DNA of 5,451 nucleotides from Firmicutes bacterium UBA3932 (GCA_002385825.1 DGEG01000041.1:1-5451), one strand, 5' to 3'; counted from the stretch's first letter, positions 1 to 5,451 are shown. Numbers and translations are program-made. The notes: generated by a model not told the origin, from the sequence alone.

Positions 1-780
1 CTTTACGGGGATCTTGATCATTCCGCCATTGATGAAATGCCGGCAGGCAGAAAACCTATTCTGACAAAAGCCCTTTCGGAAAAAAGTCGTAACAAGGCGT
101 ATGAATTCCTGCGCAGCCAGGTGAAAGAAGGGCGGCAGGCGTATATTGTCACTCCGTTGATCGAGGAATCCGAAAACATAGATGCGAAATCTGCGGAGCA
201 GGTTTATGAAGAAGCGTTAGAACGATTTCCTGAATTCGAGGTGAGACTGCTTCACGGGAATATGAAGCAATCGGAGAAAGATGTAGTCATGGAGGAATTT
301 TACTCAGGCAAAGCGGACATTCTCGTCTCAACGGTAGTCATAGAGGTGGGGATCAATGTGCCCAACGCTACTGTAATGCTTATAGAGAACGCGGAACGGT
401 TTGGGCTGGCAGCCCTTCACCAGTTGAGAGGCCGGGTAGGCCGGGGAGAGCATCAATCTTACTGCCTTTTGATTACAGACACAAAAAGCGAATTGGCAAA
501 AGAGCGTGCCGCCGTGATGGAACAGACCAATGACGGTTTTGCAATCGCCGAAAAAGATCTTGAACTGCGAGGTCCCGGCGAGTTTTTCGGAGTCAGGCAA
601 CATGGAGTCCCTGAGCTCCGAATTGCGGATTTATCAAAGCATTTGCGGATTTTGCAAACCGTTAGAAAAGAGACGGATGCTTTGCTGGAAAAAGATCCTT
701 TTTTATCCTTACCAGAACACAGGCCTTTAAAAGAAAAACTGGGTAAACTATTTGAAAATACGAATATCATAAACTTATAA
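1..780 (+). CDS. recG: ATP-dependent DNA helicase RecG, C-terminal part (5' truncated by window edge)
   Basis: RecG is a superfamily 2 helicase that remodels stalled replication forks and Holliday junctions during DNA repair. Only the last 259 codons are present, out of roughly 680-700 in the family. The reading frame is open from base 1, before the first ATG at 37, and the upstream residues (GDLD...IDE, then MPAGRKPI) match the family, so the gene continues left of the window. Numbering from base 1, the second helicase lobe shows the GRQAYIVTPLIEES strand near residues 44-57, motif V (VSTVVIEVGINVPNA, about 109-123) and motif VI (QLRGRVGRG, about 141-149). The RecG-specific TRG region follows at about 178-202 (DGFAIAEKDLELRGPGEFFG, then RQHG), which separates it from Mfd or PriA. 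Motif V has TV where many RecG proteins have TT, a mild variation. It ends with TAA; no strong terminator follows. Confidence 0.96.
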   Translation, partial: LYGDLDHSAIDEMPAGRKPILTKALSEKSRNKAYEFLRSQVKEGRQAYIVTPLIEESENIDAKSAEQVYEEALERFPEFEVRLLHGNMKQSEKDVVMEEFYSGKADILVSTVVIEVGINVPNATVMLIENAERFGLAALHQLRGRVGRGEHQSYCLLITDTKSELAKERAAVMEQTNDGFAIAEKDLELRGPGEFFGVRQHGVPELRIADLSKHLRILQTVRKETDALLEKDPFLSLPEHRPLKEKLGKLFENTNIINL

Positions 781-1011
781 TAAATGCAAAAGCTTAAATA
801 AAAATGACTGTTGTTTAACATATAAAAAATGGAAACGAACAAGTAAAAAGCATAATTTTGAGCCGATTTCGTTTTAATATGCTTAAAAATACTTTAAAAC
901 CCTGTATTAATTAAAAACTTGCACGCCATGTGTTGAGCGTAATTGAGCTCATTTGACCAAAAATTACAAATAAACGTGGCAAAACAGTCCATGAAATGAA
1001 ATTATTACATC
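781..1011. other. AT-rich intergenic spacer between recG and the SASP gene
   Basis: About 230 bases with no credible gene on either strand: short ORFs here lack ribosome binding sites or are extensions of antisense shadows of recG. There is no GC-rich hairpin plus T-run to end recG transcription. Visible structure is limited to a 7-bp inverted repeat at 848-884 and a short TGAGC/GCTCA pair at about 934-951. The composition is distinctly more AT-rich than the flanking genes, as expected for a promoter-bearing spacer. Confidence 0.6.
848..884. repeat. Inverted repeat AAGCATA / TATGCTT with a 23-nt loop
   Basis: AAGCATA at 848-854 is exactly complementary to TATGCTT at 878-884. On the + strand the 3' arm is followed by A residues, so it is not a standard terminator for recG. 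Read on the minus strand the hairpin is followed by a T-rich run, but no minus-strand gene is present. The stem is short and AT-rich and may be chance. Confidence 0.3.
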
Positions 1012-1040
1012 ACATAGTTTCACTTCCTGCGGTTAAATTA
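1012..1040 (+). promoter_or_regulatory. Probable sigma-G (forespore) promoter of the SASP gene
   Basis: ACATA at 1012-1016 fits the sigma-G -35 pattern GYATR with one mismatch. TAAATTA at 1034-1040 fits the -10 pattern CAHWHTA with one mismatch. The spacer is 17 nt, the normal distance. Transcription would begin near 1047, just ahead of the ribosome binding site at 1052, giving a short leader. Alpha/beta SASP genes in known spore formers are transcribed by sigma-G in the forespore, which supports the assignment. The consensus was applied by eye from memory. Confidence 0.5.
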
Positions 1041-1051
1041 AGAATGTAAAC

Positions 1052-1057
1052 AGGAGG
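1052..1057 (+). promoter_or_regulatory. Ribosome binding site that fixes the SASP start
   Basis: AGGAGG lies 8 nt ahead of the ATG at 1066. An in-frame GTG at 1057-1059 would lengthen the protein by three residues, but it overlaps this Shine-Dalgarno sequence and so cannot be the start used with it. The ATG at 1066 is therefore preferred. Confidence 0.85.
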
Positions 1058-1065
1058 TGAAAACA

Positions 1066-1272
1066 ATGGCAAAATCAAACGTAGTTGCTACTGCAAAGCC
1101 CGCATTGAAAAACATGAAGACAGAAATAGCCAATGAATTGGGTCTCGCGAATTATGACAACATCGATAAGGGCAATTTAACTGCAAGACAAAACGGTTAT
1201 GTGGGCGGCTATATGACCAAGAAATTGGTAGAAATGGCCGAACAGCAGTTATCTGGTAAAGTCGGCGGATAA
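1066..1272 (+). CDS. Alpha/beta-type small acid-soluble spore protein (SASP)
   Basis: Alpha/beta SASPs coat DNA in the forespore, hold it in an A-like form and protect it from UV and heat damage; in germination they are cut by the protease GPR and become an amino acid store. The protein has 68 residues, a typical length. Both family signatures are visible: KTEIANELGL at residues 18-27, which contains the expected GPR cleavage site between E20 and I21, and RQNGYVGGYMTKK at 41-53, part of the DNA-binding region. The linking stretch DKGNLTARQNG is also typical. Tyr occupies position 45 where Bacillus proteins often have Ser. The gene stands alone between a probable sigma-G promoter and a strong terminator. 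Spore formers carry several paralogues, so no specific ssp symbol is assigned. Confidence 0.96.
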   Translation: MAKSNVVATAKPALKNMKTEIANELGLANYDNIDKGNLTARQNGYVGGYMTKKLVEMAEQQLSGKVGG

Positions 1273-1273
1273 C

Positions 1274-1288
1274 AATTGGGAACCAATT
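1274..1288 (+). repeat. Small inverted repeat just after the SASP stop codon
   Basis: AATTGG at 1274-1279 pairs with CCAATT at 1283-1288 across a 3-nt loop, starting 1 nt after the stop codon. It has no T-run, so it is not itself a terminator. It could be a weak stabilising structure at the 3' end of the spore mRNA, or chance. Confidence 0.35.
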
Positions 1289-1307
1289 AGTTTGAAGCTG
1301 ATAAGTC

Positions 1308-1341
1308 AAAACGGGTCTGCATGACGATGCGGGCCCGTTTT
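1308..1341 (+). terminator. Strong intrinsic terminator after the SASP gene
   Basis: A 15-bp stem with no bulge or mismatch: 1308-1322 pairs with 1327-1341 around the loop GACG. Two of the pairs are G-U wobbles (T1316-G1333 and T1318-G1331). The lower stem is AAAACGGG with CCCGTTTT, so the T-run forms part of the 3' arm, and the following bases are also T-rich. It lies 35 nt after the SASP stop and separates it from the rsmD operon. Because of the wobbles it would be weaker on the minus strand. Confidence 0.9.
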
Positions 1342-1356
1342 GCTATTATCTTTCAG

Positions 1357-1384
1357 TTGCTATTTTCCCAACTTATGTTAAAAT
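1357..1384 (+). promoter_or_regulatory. Probable sigma-A promoter with extended -10, ahead of rsmD
   Basis: TTGCTA at 1357-1362 is a 4/6 match to the -35 box. TAAAAT at 1379-1384 is a 5/6 match to the -10 box and is preceded by TGT at 1376-1378, the extended -10 element. The spacer is 16 nt. It lies directly after the SASP terminator and would start transcription near 1391, just ahead of the rsmD ribosome binding site, so it can drive the downstream operon. Confidence 0.55.
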
Positions 1385-1409
1385 TAATTCACGGAAAGGG
1401 GCGCTCGTA

Positions 1410-1970
1410 TTGCGGATTATTGCAGGAGAGCTCAAAGGCAGAAAGCTGGATATGCCTGCGGACAAGCTTATCCGTCCCACTTCAGGAAAAGTGAAAGAAG
1501 CGTTGTTCAGTATGGTTGGTCCTACATTGAACGGAGCCGTTGTTATCGATTTATTCTCCGGCACCGGAAGTCTAGGCCTTGAAGCGATCAGCCGGGGAGC
1601 GAAGAAGGTATATTTTGGAGAAATGTCAAAGGCAGGTGTCCGATTGACATCTAAGAATATATCCAACTGCAAGGTGGAAGACCGCTGCGTTCTTATTCAA
1701 GGAGATTGGGAATATGTGCTCAATCAAATACATGAGCCTGCCGATTTAATATTTATAGACCCTCCATATAAAGCCGGAATTATTGAATCCTGTCTTGAGA
1801 AGATATGGCAGCGAAAACTGTTGGCAGCGGATGGTATCATTGCAGCCGAACACGATGTCCGCCAAGAACTTCCTGAGACTGTTGGCGGCTTTTCTATATG
1901 GAAAGTTAAAAAATACGGCGATACCCTCATAACTTTATATTCTGTCTTACCGGAGGATACACATCGATGA
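1410..1970 (+). CDS. rsmD: 16S rRNA (guanine(966)-N(2))-methyltransferase RsmD
   Basis: RsmD transfers a methyl group from S-adenosylmethionine to N2 of G966 of 16S rRNA (E. coli numbering) in the small ribosomal subunit. The 186-residue length fits the family (about 180-200). The N-terminus MRIIAGELKGRKL is characteristic and begins at a TTG codon, preceded 8 nt upstream by GGAAAGGGG (1393-1401), so the TTG start is well supported. RPTSGKVKEALFS (22-34) is the family's conserved helix. DLFSGTGSLGLEA (47-59) is the SAM-binding motif I, and IDPPY (116-120) is the catalytic motif IV of amino-group N-methyltransferases. The stop codon overlaps the coaD start by 4 nt (ATGA), indicating translational coupling. 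The B. subtilis orthologue is YlbH, also next to coaD. Confidence 0.95.
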   Translation: MRIIAGELKGRKLDMPADKLIRPTSGKVKEALFSMVGPTLNGAVVIDLFSGTGSLGLEAISRGAKKVYFGEMSKAGVRLTSKNISNCKVEDRCVLIQGDWEYVLNQIHEPADLIFIDPPYKAGIIESCLEKIWQRKLLAADGIIAAEHDVRQELPETVGGFSIWKVKKYGDTLITLYSVLPEDTHR

Positions 1971-2449
1971 GAAAAGCGTTATATGCTGGTACTTTTGACC
2001 CGATTACTAACGGACATCTTGACTTGATCAAACGCGCTTCAAAGCTATGCGAGCACTTGGTTGTAGGTGTAATGGAGAACCAAGCAAAAAAACCGTTTTT
2101 TACCTCGGAAGAAAGAGTGAAAATGATTCGCGGATGTACGAAAAATCTGCCAAATGTGGAAGTAATCCGTTTTGACGGGTTGTTGGCAGATTATGTAAAC
2201 AATAACCAGATTGATGCAGTAATCCGGGGCTTGCGAGCCACTATGGATTTTGAATATGAAATCCAGATGGCACATATGAATGCAAGGCTGTACAATAAGG
2301 ACGTGGAAACAGTATTTCTTATGACAACACCGGAGTATTCTTTTATAAGTTCCAGCATTGTAAAAGAAGTATTTTCATTTAACGGTGATATAAGCGGACT
2401 GGTTCCGAAAGTCGTATTGAAAGAATTGAAAAGAAAGTTCAACAAATAA
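1967..2449 (+). CDS. coaD: Phosphopantetheine adenylyltransferase (PPAT)
   Basis: CoaD transfers AMP from ATP to 4'-phosphopantetheine, giving dephospho-CoA, the penultimate step of coenzyme A synthesis in the cytoplasm. The 160-residue length is standard. The N-terminus MRKALYAGTFDPITNGHLDL contains the nucleotidyltransferase TxGH motif (T14-N-G-H17). Other expected parts are the lysines at 41-42, VIRGLRA (85-91) with R87 and R90, and YSFISSS (124-130), equivalent to the WSFISSS motif of E. coli CoaD. The start ATG has GGAGG at 1952-1956 inside the end of rsmD, 10 nt upstream. All key residues are present, so the enzyme should be active. The bacterial enzyme is unrelated in sequence to the plant and animal bifunctional CoA synthase. 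Confidence 0.97.
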   Translation: MRKALYAGTFDPITNGHLDLIKRASKLCEHLVVGVMENQAKKPFFTSEERVKMIRGCTKNLPNVEVIRFDGLLADYVNNNQIDAVIRGLRATMDFEYEIQMAHMNARLYNKDVETVFLMTTPEYSFISSSIVKEVFSFNGDISGLVPKVVLKELKRKFNK

Positions 2450-2468
2450 ATCGGGAGGTATTTGGCGT

Positions 2469-3002
2469 ATGAAGGTTTTAGAACTCTTAGACGAAATCGA
2501 AGATATCATCGAGACCAGCTCCGGTTTTCCGCTTACAGGCAAGGTCTTGGTAGATGCGGAGGAAATATTGGAGATCATCCGGGAAATCCGAATTGAGTTG
2601 CCGGATGAGATTCAGCAAGCCCAGTGGATTAAAGATGAACGCCAGAGAATCCTTGACGAGGCAAAGCGCGAATATGAAGCTGTGTTGAAAGAAGCAAGGG
2701 TGCAGGCCGAATCCCTGATTGAAAACGACGATATTACGGTGAAGGCGAAGGCCAGGGCAGAAGAGATTATGAGTCTGGCGGAAAGGAACGTCAAAAACCT
2801 GAAGATGAGCACTTTTGATTATATCGACAGTATTTTATATAATTTCCAGGATAAGATGGAACAGCTTTATGCTACATACTTTACCGACATGTTCAATGAT
2901 ATTCAGAAAACTTTCGATGAAATCAATGCCACATTGACGGATAACAGAAACGAAATCAAGGAGATGATTTACAAAACTCAGGTTGAGAATGAAGAATCCT
3001 AA
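2469..3002 (+). CDS. Conserved coiled-coil protein of unknown function (ATP synthase subunit b / DivIVA-like composition)
   Basis: A 177-residue, strongly charged protein. I recall similar proteins in this position in clostridial genomes, often labelled 'ATPase' or hypothetical, but it has no Walker A or other nucleotide-binding motif, so that label is not supported here. Residues 1-45 are acidic and amphipathic (MKVLELLDEIEDIIE..., then FPLTGKVLVDAEEILEIIRE). Residues about 50-112 form a likely long coiled coil rich in Lys, Glu, Arg and Ala, resembling the stalk of ATP synthase subunit b or V-type subunit E. Residues about 115-170 form a second helical region with many aromatics (FDYIDSILYNF, LYATYFTDMF). 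No signal peptide or membrane segment is seen, so it is probably cytoplasmic, perhaps a scaffold. The ATG start has GGGAGG at 2453-2458, 10 nt upstream, and the gap to coaD is 19 nt, so it belongs to the operon. Function unknown. Confidence 0.88.
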   Translation: MKVLELLDEIEDIIETSSGFPLTGKVLVDAEEILEIIREIRIELPDEIQQAQWIKDERQRILDEAKREYEAVLKEARVQAESLIENDDITVKAKARAEEIMSLAERNVKNLKMSTFDYIDSILYNFQDKMEQLYATYFTDMFNDIQKTFDEINATLTDNRNEIKEMIYKTQVENEES

Positions 3003-3020
3003 AACCGACTCTATTTGCTA

Positions 3021-3048
3021 TTGAATATTTCGGGGTGGCTTTGAATAT
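3021..3048 (+). repeat. Direct repeat TTGAATAT flanking the ylbJ ribosome binding site
   Basis: TTGAATAT occurs at 3021-3028 and again at 3041-3048, exactly 20 nt apart. The GGGGTGG ribosome binding site (3032-3038) lies between the copies. It could be an operator, part of a cryptic promoter, or chance; see findings. Confidence 0.35.
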
Positions 3049-3050
3049 GA

Positions 3051-4226
3051 TTGACTATGAGAAGTTCGAGGCGTCATCCCGTCAAATATATATATGCGGG
3101 GATCATTACTTCTGCAATAGCCGTTTCTATGGTGTTTTTACCGGCAGTGGTTCTTGACTCCGCAAAACGAGGAATTGCTCTGTGGGCATACTCTGTGTTG
3201 CCTGCTTTGCTTCCTTTTTTTATTTGTGCAGATTTTATGATATCTCTGGGCATCCCGGCTCTTGTGGGAGGTCTGTTCGAAAGACCCTTTCAAAAGCTCT
3301 TTGGAGTGCCCGGTACTTCAGCCTTTGTTTTTATCATCAGTATAACCTCCGGTTATCCCATGGGGGCCAGCATTATCGGGCAAATGCGCGATAGAAGGGA
3401 GCTGACAGATGCGGAAGCTATCCGGATGCTTTCTTTTTGTTCGACTTCCGGACCCTTGTTTATGCTTGGAACGGTGGGAGCGGGGATGTTTCATGCGCCG
3501 GCGGCAGGAGCTGTAGTAGCTTTGTCTCATTATGCGGCAGCTCTGTTAAACGGCTTAGTTTTTTGCCTAATTGGAGCAGGAGGAACATTCAATAGGAGCT
3601 TTTCAAAACCTCGTTTTCGTTATAGGGATCCCGGACTAGACGATCGAAGCATATTAGAGATGCTCACTGCATCTATTTTATCCTCTTTAAAGACCTTGGG
3701 CGTAATTTGTTGCTACATCATTATTTTTACTTATATCACGGATTTGTTAGAAATGGCCGGGACGTTTAACGCGTTAAAAACCCAGCATGGCTCGGGTTTT
3801 ATTAAAGGTCTTCTTGAGATGACAATAGGTATTAATGAGATTTCCCTTTCGCAAGATTTGGGACTTAGATTAAAATGCACTATGGCCTCGTTTCTTGTTT
3901 CTTTCGGCGGGCTCTCCATACTTGCTCAGTCCATGAGCGTACTGGGCGGTCTCTGGATCAGCCCGCTGAAATATTTAAAAATCAAGTTCTTCCATGGCAT
4001 TTTGGCGGCAATGCTTGCGTATCTAATTGCACCGTATATTTTGAATCGCGCTGTACAGAGCGTAGGTTTTTTCGGCAATCTCAAAACCTTTGCAGACAGC
4101 TTTGAGCCCGGGTTTCTGATGCAATTGATATTTTCAACCGGGATGATTATAATAATATTGATTTTATTTCTGTTAACTGCAATCATAGAGCTCATTTTGT
4201 CCTCTAGAAAGGAACCTTCCGATTGA
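3051..4226 (+). CDS. ylbJ: Sporulation integral membrane protein YlbJ
   Basis: YlbJ is a polytopic membrane protein of endospore formers; in B. subtilis it is under sigma-E control and needed for proper spore formation, but what it does or transports is unknown. The 391-residue length fits. From the TTG start, hydrophobic segments lie at about 12-33, 46-68, 88-108, 132-176 (probably two spans), 209-232, 281-299, 314-333 and 355-384. Family-like motifs are LPALLPFF (50-57), SGYPMGA (100-106) and FCSTSGPLFMLGTVGAGMF (129-147), typical of the Gate (nucleoside-recognition-like) domain. An in-frame TGA lies directly before TTG 3051, so the start is either that TTG (12 nt after GGGGTGG) or ATG 3057 (18 nt). 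Neither spacing is ideal; the proteins differ by two residues. The gap from the preceding gene is 48 nt. Its stop overlaps the ylbM start. Confidence 0.93.
   Translation: MTMRSSRRHPVKYIYAGIITSAIAVSMVFLPAVVLDSAKRGIALWAYSVLPALLPFFICADFMISLGIPALVGGLFERPFQKLFGVPGTSAFVFIISITSGYPMGASIIGQMRDRRELTDAEAIRMLSFCSTSGPLFMLGTVGAGMFHAPAAGAVVALSHYAAALLNGLVFCLIGAGGTFNRSFSKPRFRYRDPGLDDRSILEMLTASILSSLKTLGVICCYIIIFTYITDLLEMAGTFNALKTQHGSGFIKGLLEMTIGINEISLSQDLGLRLKCTMASFLVSFGGLSILAQSMSVLGGLWISPLKYLKIKFFHGILAAMLAYLIAPYILNRAVQSVGFFGNLKTFADSFEPGFLMQLIFSTGMIIIILILFLLTAIIELILSSRKEPSD
4208..4213 (+). promoter_or_regulatory. Ribosome binding site supporting a TTG start for ylbM
   Basis: AAAGGA lies inside the end of ylbJ, 9 nt ahead of TTG 4223. 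No ATG near this point is in the ylbM frame, and the conserved N-terminus follows the TTG directly, so this site decides the start. Confidence 0.7.
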
Positions 4227-5451
4227 ATAATATTGGTGTAATTGCGGAGTACAATCCATTCCATAACGGACATCTCTACCATTTAGAAGAGACAAAGAAA
4301 CTCGGACAAGCCGATCATGTTATTGCGGTGATGAGCGGCGATTTCACCCAGAGAGGGGAGCCTGCGCTGTATGACAAATGGATCCGTGCAGAAATGGCTG
4401 TAAAAAACGGTGTGGATTTGGTCATAGAGCTGCCTTTCATCTTTGCATGCAACAATGCGGAGTATTTTGCCATGGGCGGCATACATATACTGAACGGCCT
4501 GGGTTGCGTTTCGTATTTTTCCTTCGGAAGCGAAACCGGTGAACTGGCAAATCTGCAAAGGGTTGCAGAGATATTGGTTGATGAAGGCCCGGAGTTAAAA
4601 GAGGCTTTGAAAAAATATCTTGACCAGGGGTATTCTTATCCCCGTGCCAGATTTGAAGCTGTAAAGGAAATTGAAGGGGAAGAGGCGGCGGATTTGATTC
4701 GGGAGCCGAACAACATTCTTGCAGTGGAGTATTTGAAGCAATGGATACGAACCGGGAAACTGATGACACCCATTGCCGTTAAGAGGATGGGAAAAGGCTA
4801 TCACGACAGGAGCGTTTCCCATCAATTGGCAAGCGCTACGGCAATCCGGCAAGCGATAGCAGGAGATCAGAATCTGAACAGAGTGAAGAAGGCATTACCT
4901 GAGGCAACAGCAGAAATCATGGAGAGATGCGGTCAAAATCCGGCAACGGATTATGAGCGATTCTTTCCCATACTGGTTTATAAAATACTGACTACGCCTG
5001 TCGAAAGTTTGGCAGAGATCCTCAGCGTAGGAGAAGGTCTTGAGAACAAGCTGAAAAAGGCCATTATTAAAAGCAGAAATATGGAAGAACTCATCGGTTC
5101 AGTTCTTTCGAAACGATATACGGAGACGAGGATCAAGAGGTTGTTGCTGCACACTTTGACCTCGCTGACAAAAAGGGAGTTCTTCGAGATGGTCGCGGAG
5201 ATGCCTTTGTATGCCAGGGTTTTGGGGTTCTCTTCCAAAGGGGCAAAGCTGCTTCGCCACATTAAGCAGACAGAATGCGCTTCCTTCCCGGTTATTAGCA
5301 ATATTAATAAAGAAGTGCCGCAAGATGCCCCGCAGTGGAAGATTTTGCTCTATGATATCCTGGCAGCAGATATATATAATTTAGCCTATAACAACGAACT
5401 GTACGAGCGATCTGACTATGTCTGTTCACCCAGTTTGTCTGACGACTTTGC
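4223..5451 (+). CDS. tmcAL: tRNA(Met) cytidine acetate ligase TmcAL (YlbM family), 3' end cut by window edge
   Basis: TmcAL (B. subtilis YlbM) uses ATP and acetate to make N4-acetylcytidine at the wobble base C34 of elongator tRNA-Met, which helps accurate reading of AUG. Translation from TTG 4223 gives 409 codons without a stop up to the last base; the B. subtilis protein is about 415 residues, so only a short C-terminal piece should be missing. The N-terminus NNIGVIAEYNPFHNGHLYHL carries the nucleotidyltransferase HxGH motif (H14-N-G-H17). MSGDFTQRGEPA (37-48), DLVIELPF (65-72), SFGSE (100-104), EPNNILAVEY (161-170) and SATAIR (204-209, matching the family's ST.IR motif) are all family features. 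The start overlaps the ylbJ stop by 4 nt (TTGA), which suggests coupled translation. In older annotations it is called 'nucleotidyltransferase' or UPF0348. Confidence 0.94.
   Translation, partial: MNNIGVIAEYNPFHNGHLYHLEETKKLGQADHVIAVMSGDFTQRGEPALYDKWIRAEMAVKNGVDLVIELPFIFACNNAEYFAMGGIHILNGLGCVSYFSFGSETGELANLQRVAEILVDEGPELKEALKKYLDQGYSYPRARFEAVKEIEGEEAADLIREPNNILAVEYLKQWIRTGKLMTPIAVKRMGKGYHDRSVSHQLASATAIRQAIAGDQNLNRVKKALPEATAEIMERCGQNPATDYERFFPILVYKILTTPVESLAEILSVGEGLENKLKKAIIKSRNMEELIGSVLSKRYTETRIKRLLLHTLTSLTKREFFEMVAEMPLYARVLGFSSKGAKLLRHIKQTECASFPVISNINKEVPQDAPQWKILLYDILAADIYNLAYNNELYERSDYVCSPSLSDDF

Noticed and set aside
459..842. Minus-strand ORF of 127 codons
   Set aside because: It is antisense to the recG 3' end, whose conserved motifs are certain; its start has no ribosome binding site and its product has no recognisable features.
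934..951. TGAGC/GCTCA hairpin as a recG terminator
   Set aside because: Only 5 bp with an 8-nt loop, overlapping the GAGCTC palindrome and not followed by a T-run.
989..1019. Alternative sigma-G promoter CCATG (989-993) with CATAGTT (1013-1019)
   Set aside because: The spacer of 19 nt is too long and the -10 match is poorer than TAAATTA at 1034-1040 with 17-nt spacing.
1057..1065. GTG start adding three residues to the SASP
   Set aside because: The GTG overlaps the Shine-Dalgarno sequence, and the ATG at 1066 is ideally spaced and gives the usual MAKSN-like N-terminus.
3047..3160. Short ORF from ATG 3047 as a separate gene
   Set aside because: It overlaps the ylbJ N-terminal coding region in another frame, is about 37 codons long and resembles nothing known; kept only as a possible regulatory overlap in the findings.
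4437..4769. Minus-strand ORF of 110 codons (and the overlapping ones at 4283-4558 and 4595-4852)
   Set aside because: They lie wholly opposite ylbM, whose protein is conserved throughout; the predicted products are low-quality shadow sequences.
1..5451. Search for CRISPR arrays, insertion sequences, tRNA or rRNA genes, toxin-antitoxin or defence systems
   Set aside because: No spaced repeats, transposase motifs, terminal inverted repeats, cloverleaf sequences or defence-type domains were found; almost the whole window is explained by conserved chromosomal genes.

Overview
This window reads as a chromosomal segment of a spore-forming, low-to-moderate GC Firmicute, most likely a member of the Clostridia. 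The reasons are an alpha/beta-type small acid-soluble spore protein (SASP) gene, a gene for the sporulation membrane protein YlbJ, strong AGGAGG-type ribosome binding sites, frequent TTG starts, and the gene order recG ... rsmD-coaD-X-ylbJ-ylbM. In Bacillus subtilis rsmD (ylbH), coaD (ylbI), ylbJ and ylbM are also close together. The species cannot be named from the sequence.

Layout, all on the + strand: (1) 1-780 is the 3' part of recG (branched-DNA helicase), cut by the window edge. (2) 781-1065 is an AT-rich spacer whose last part carries a plausible sigma-G promoter. (3) 1066-1272 encodes a 68-residue SASP, followed by a strong intrinsic terminator at 1308-1341, so the SASP gene looks like a self-contained transcription unit. 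(4) A probable vegetative promoter at 1357-1384 begins a tightly packed run: rsmD (16S rRNA guanine-N2 methyltransferase), coaD (phosphopantetheine adenylyltransferase, overlapping rsmD by 4 nt), a 177-residue coiled-coil protein of unknown function, ylbJ, and ylbM/tmcAL (tRNA-Met cytidine acetate ligase, overlapping ylbJ by 4 nt). The last gene is open to the window's right edge and appears nearly complete.

The genes do not form one pathway. Housekeeping functions (DNA repair, ribosome and tRNA modification, CoA synthesis) are interleaved with two sporulation functions (spore DNA protection by the SASP, and YlbJ). CoaD and TmcAL both have the HxGH/TxGH type of nucleotidyltransferase fold, but act on different substrates.

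I see no mobile element, CRISPR array, tRNA or rRNA gene, and no convincing new system. The least understood item is the coiled-coil protein at 2469-3002. The most useful loose ends are the awkward start region of ylbJ (a 20-nt-spaced direct repeat flanking the ribosome binding site, and an out-of-frame ATG with better spacing) and the question of how ylbJ is switched on in sporulation from inside a housekeeping operon.
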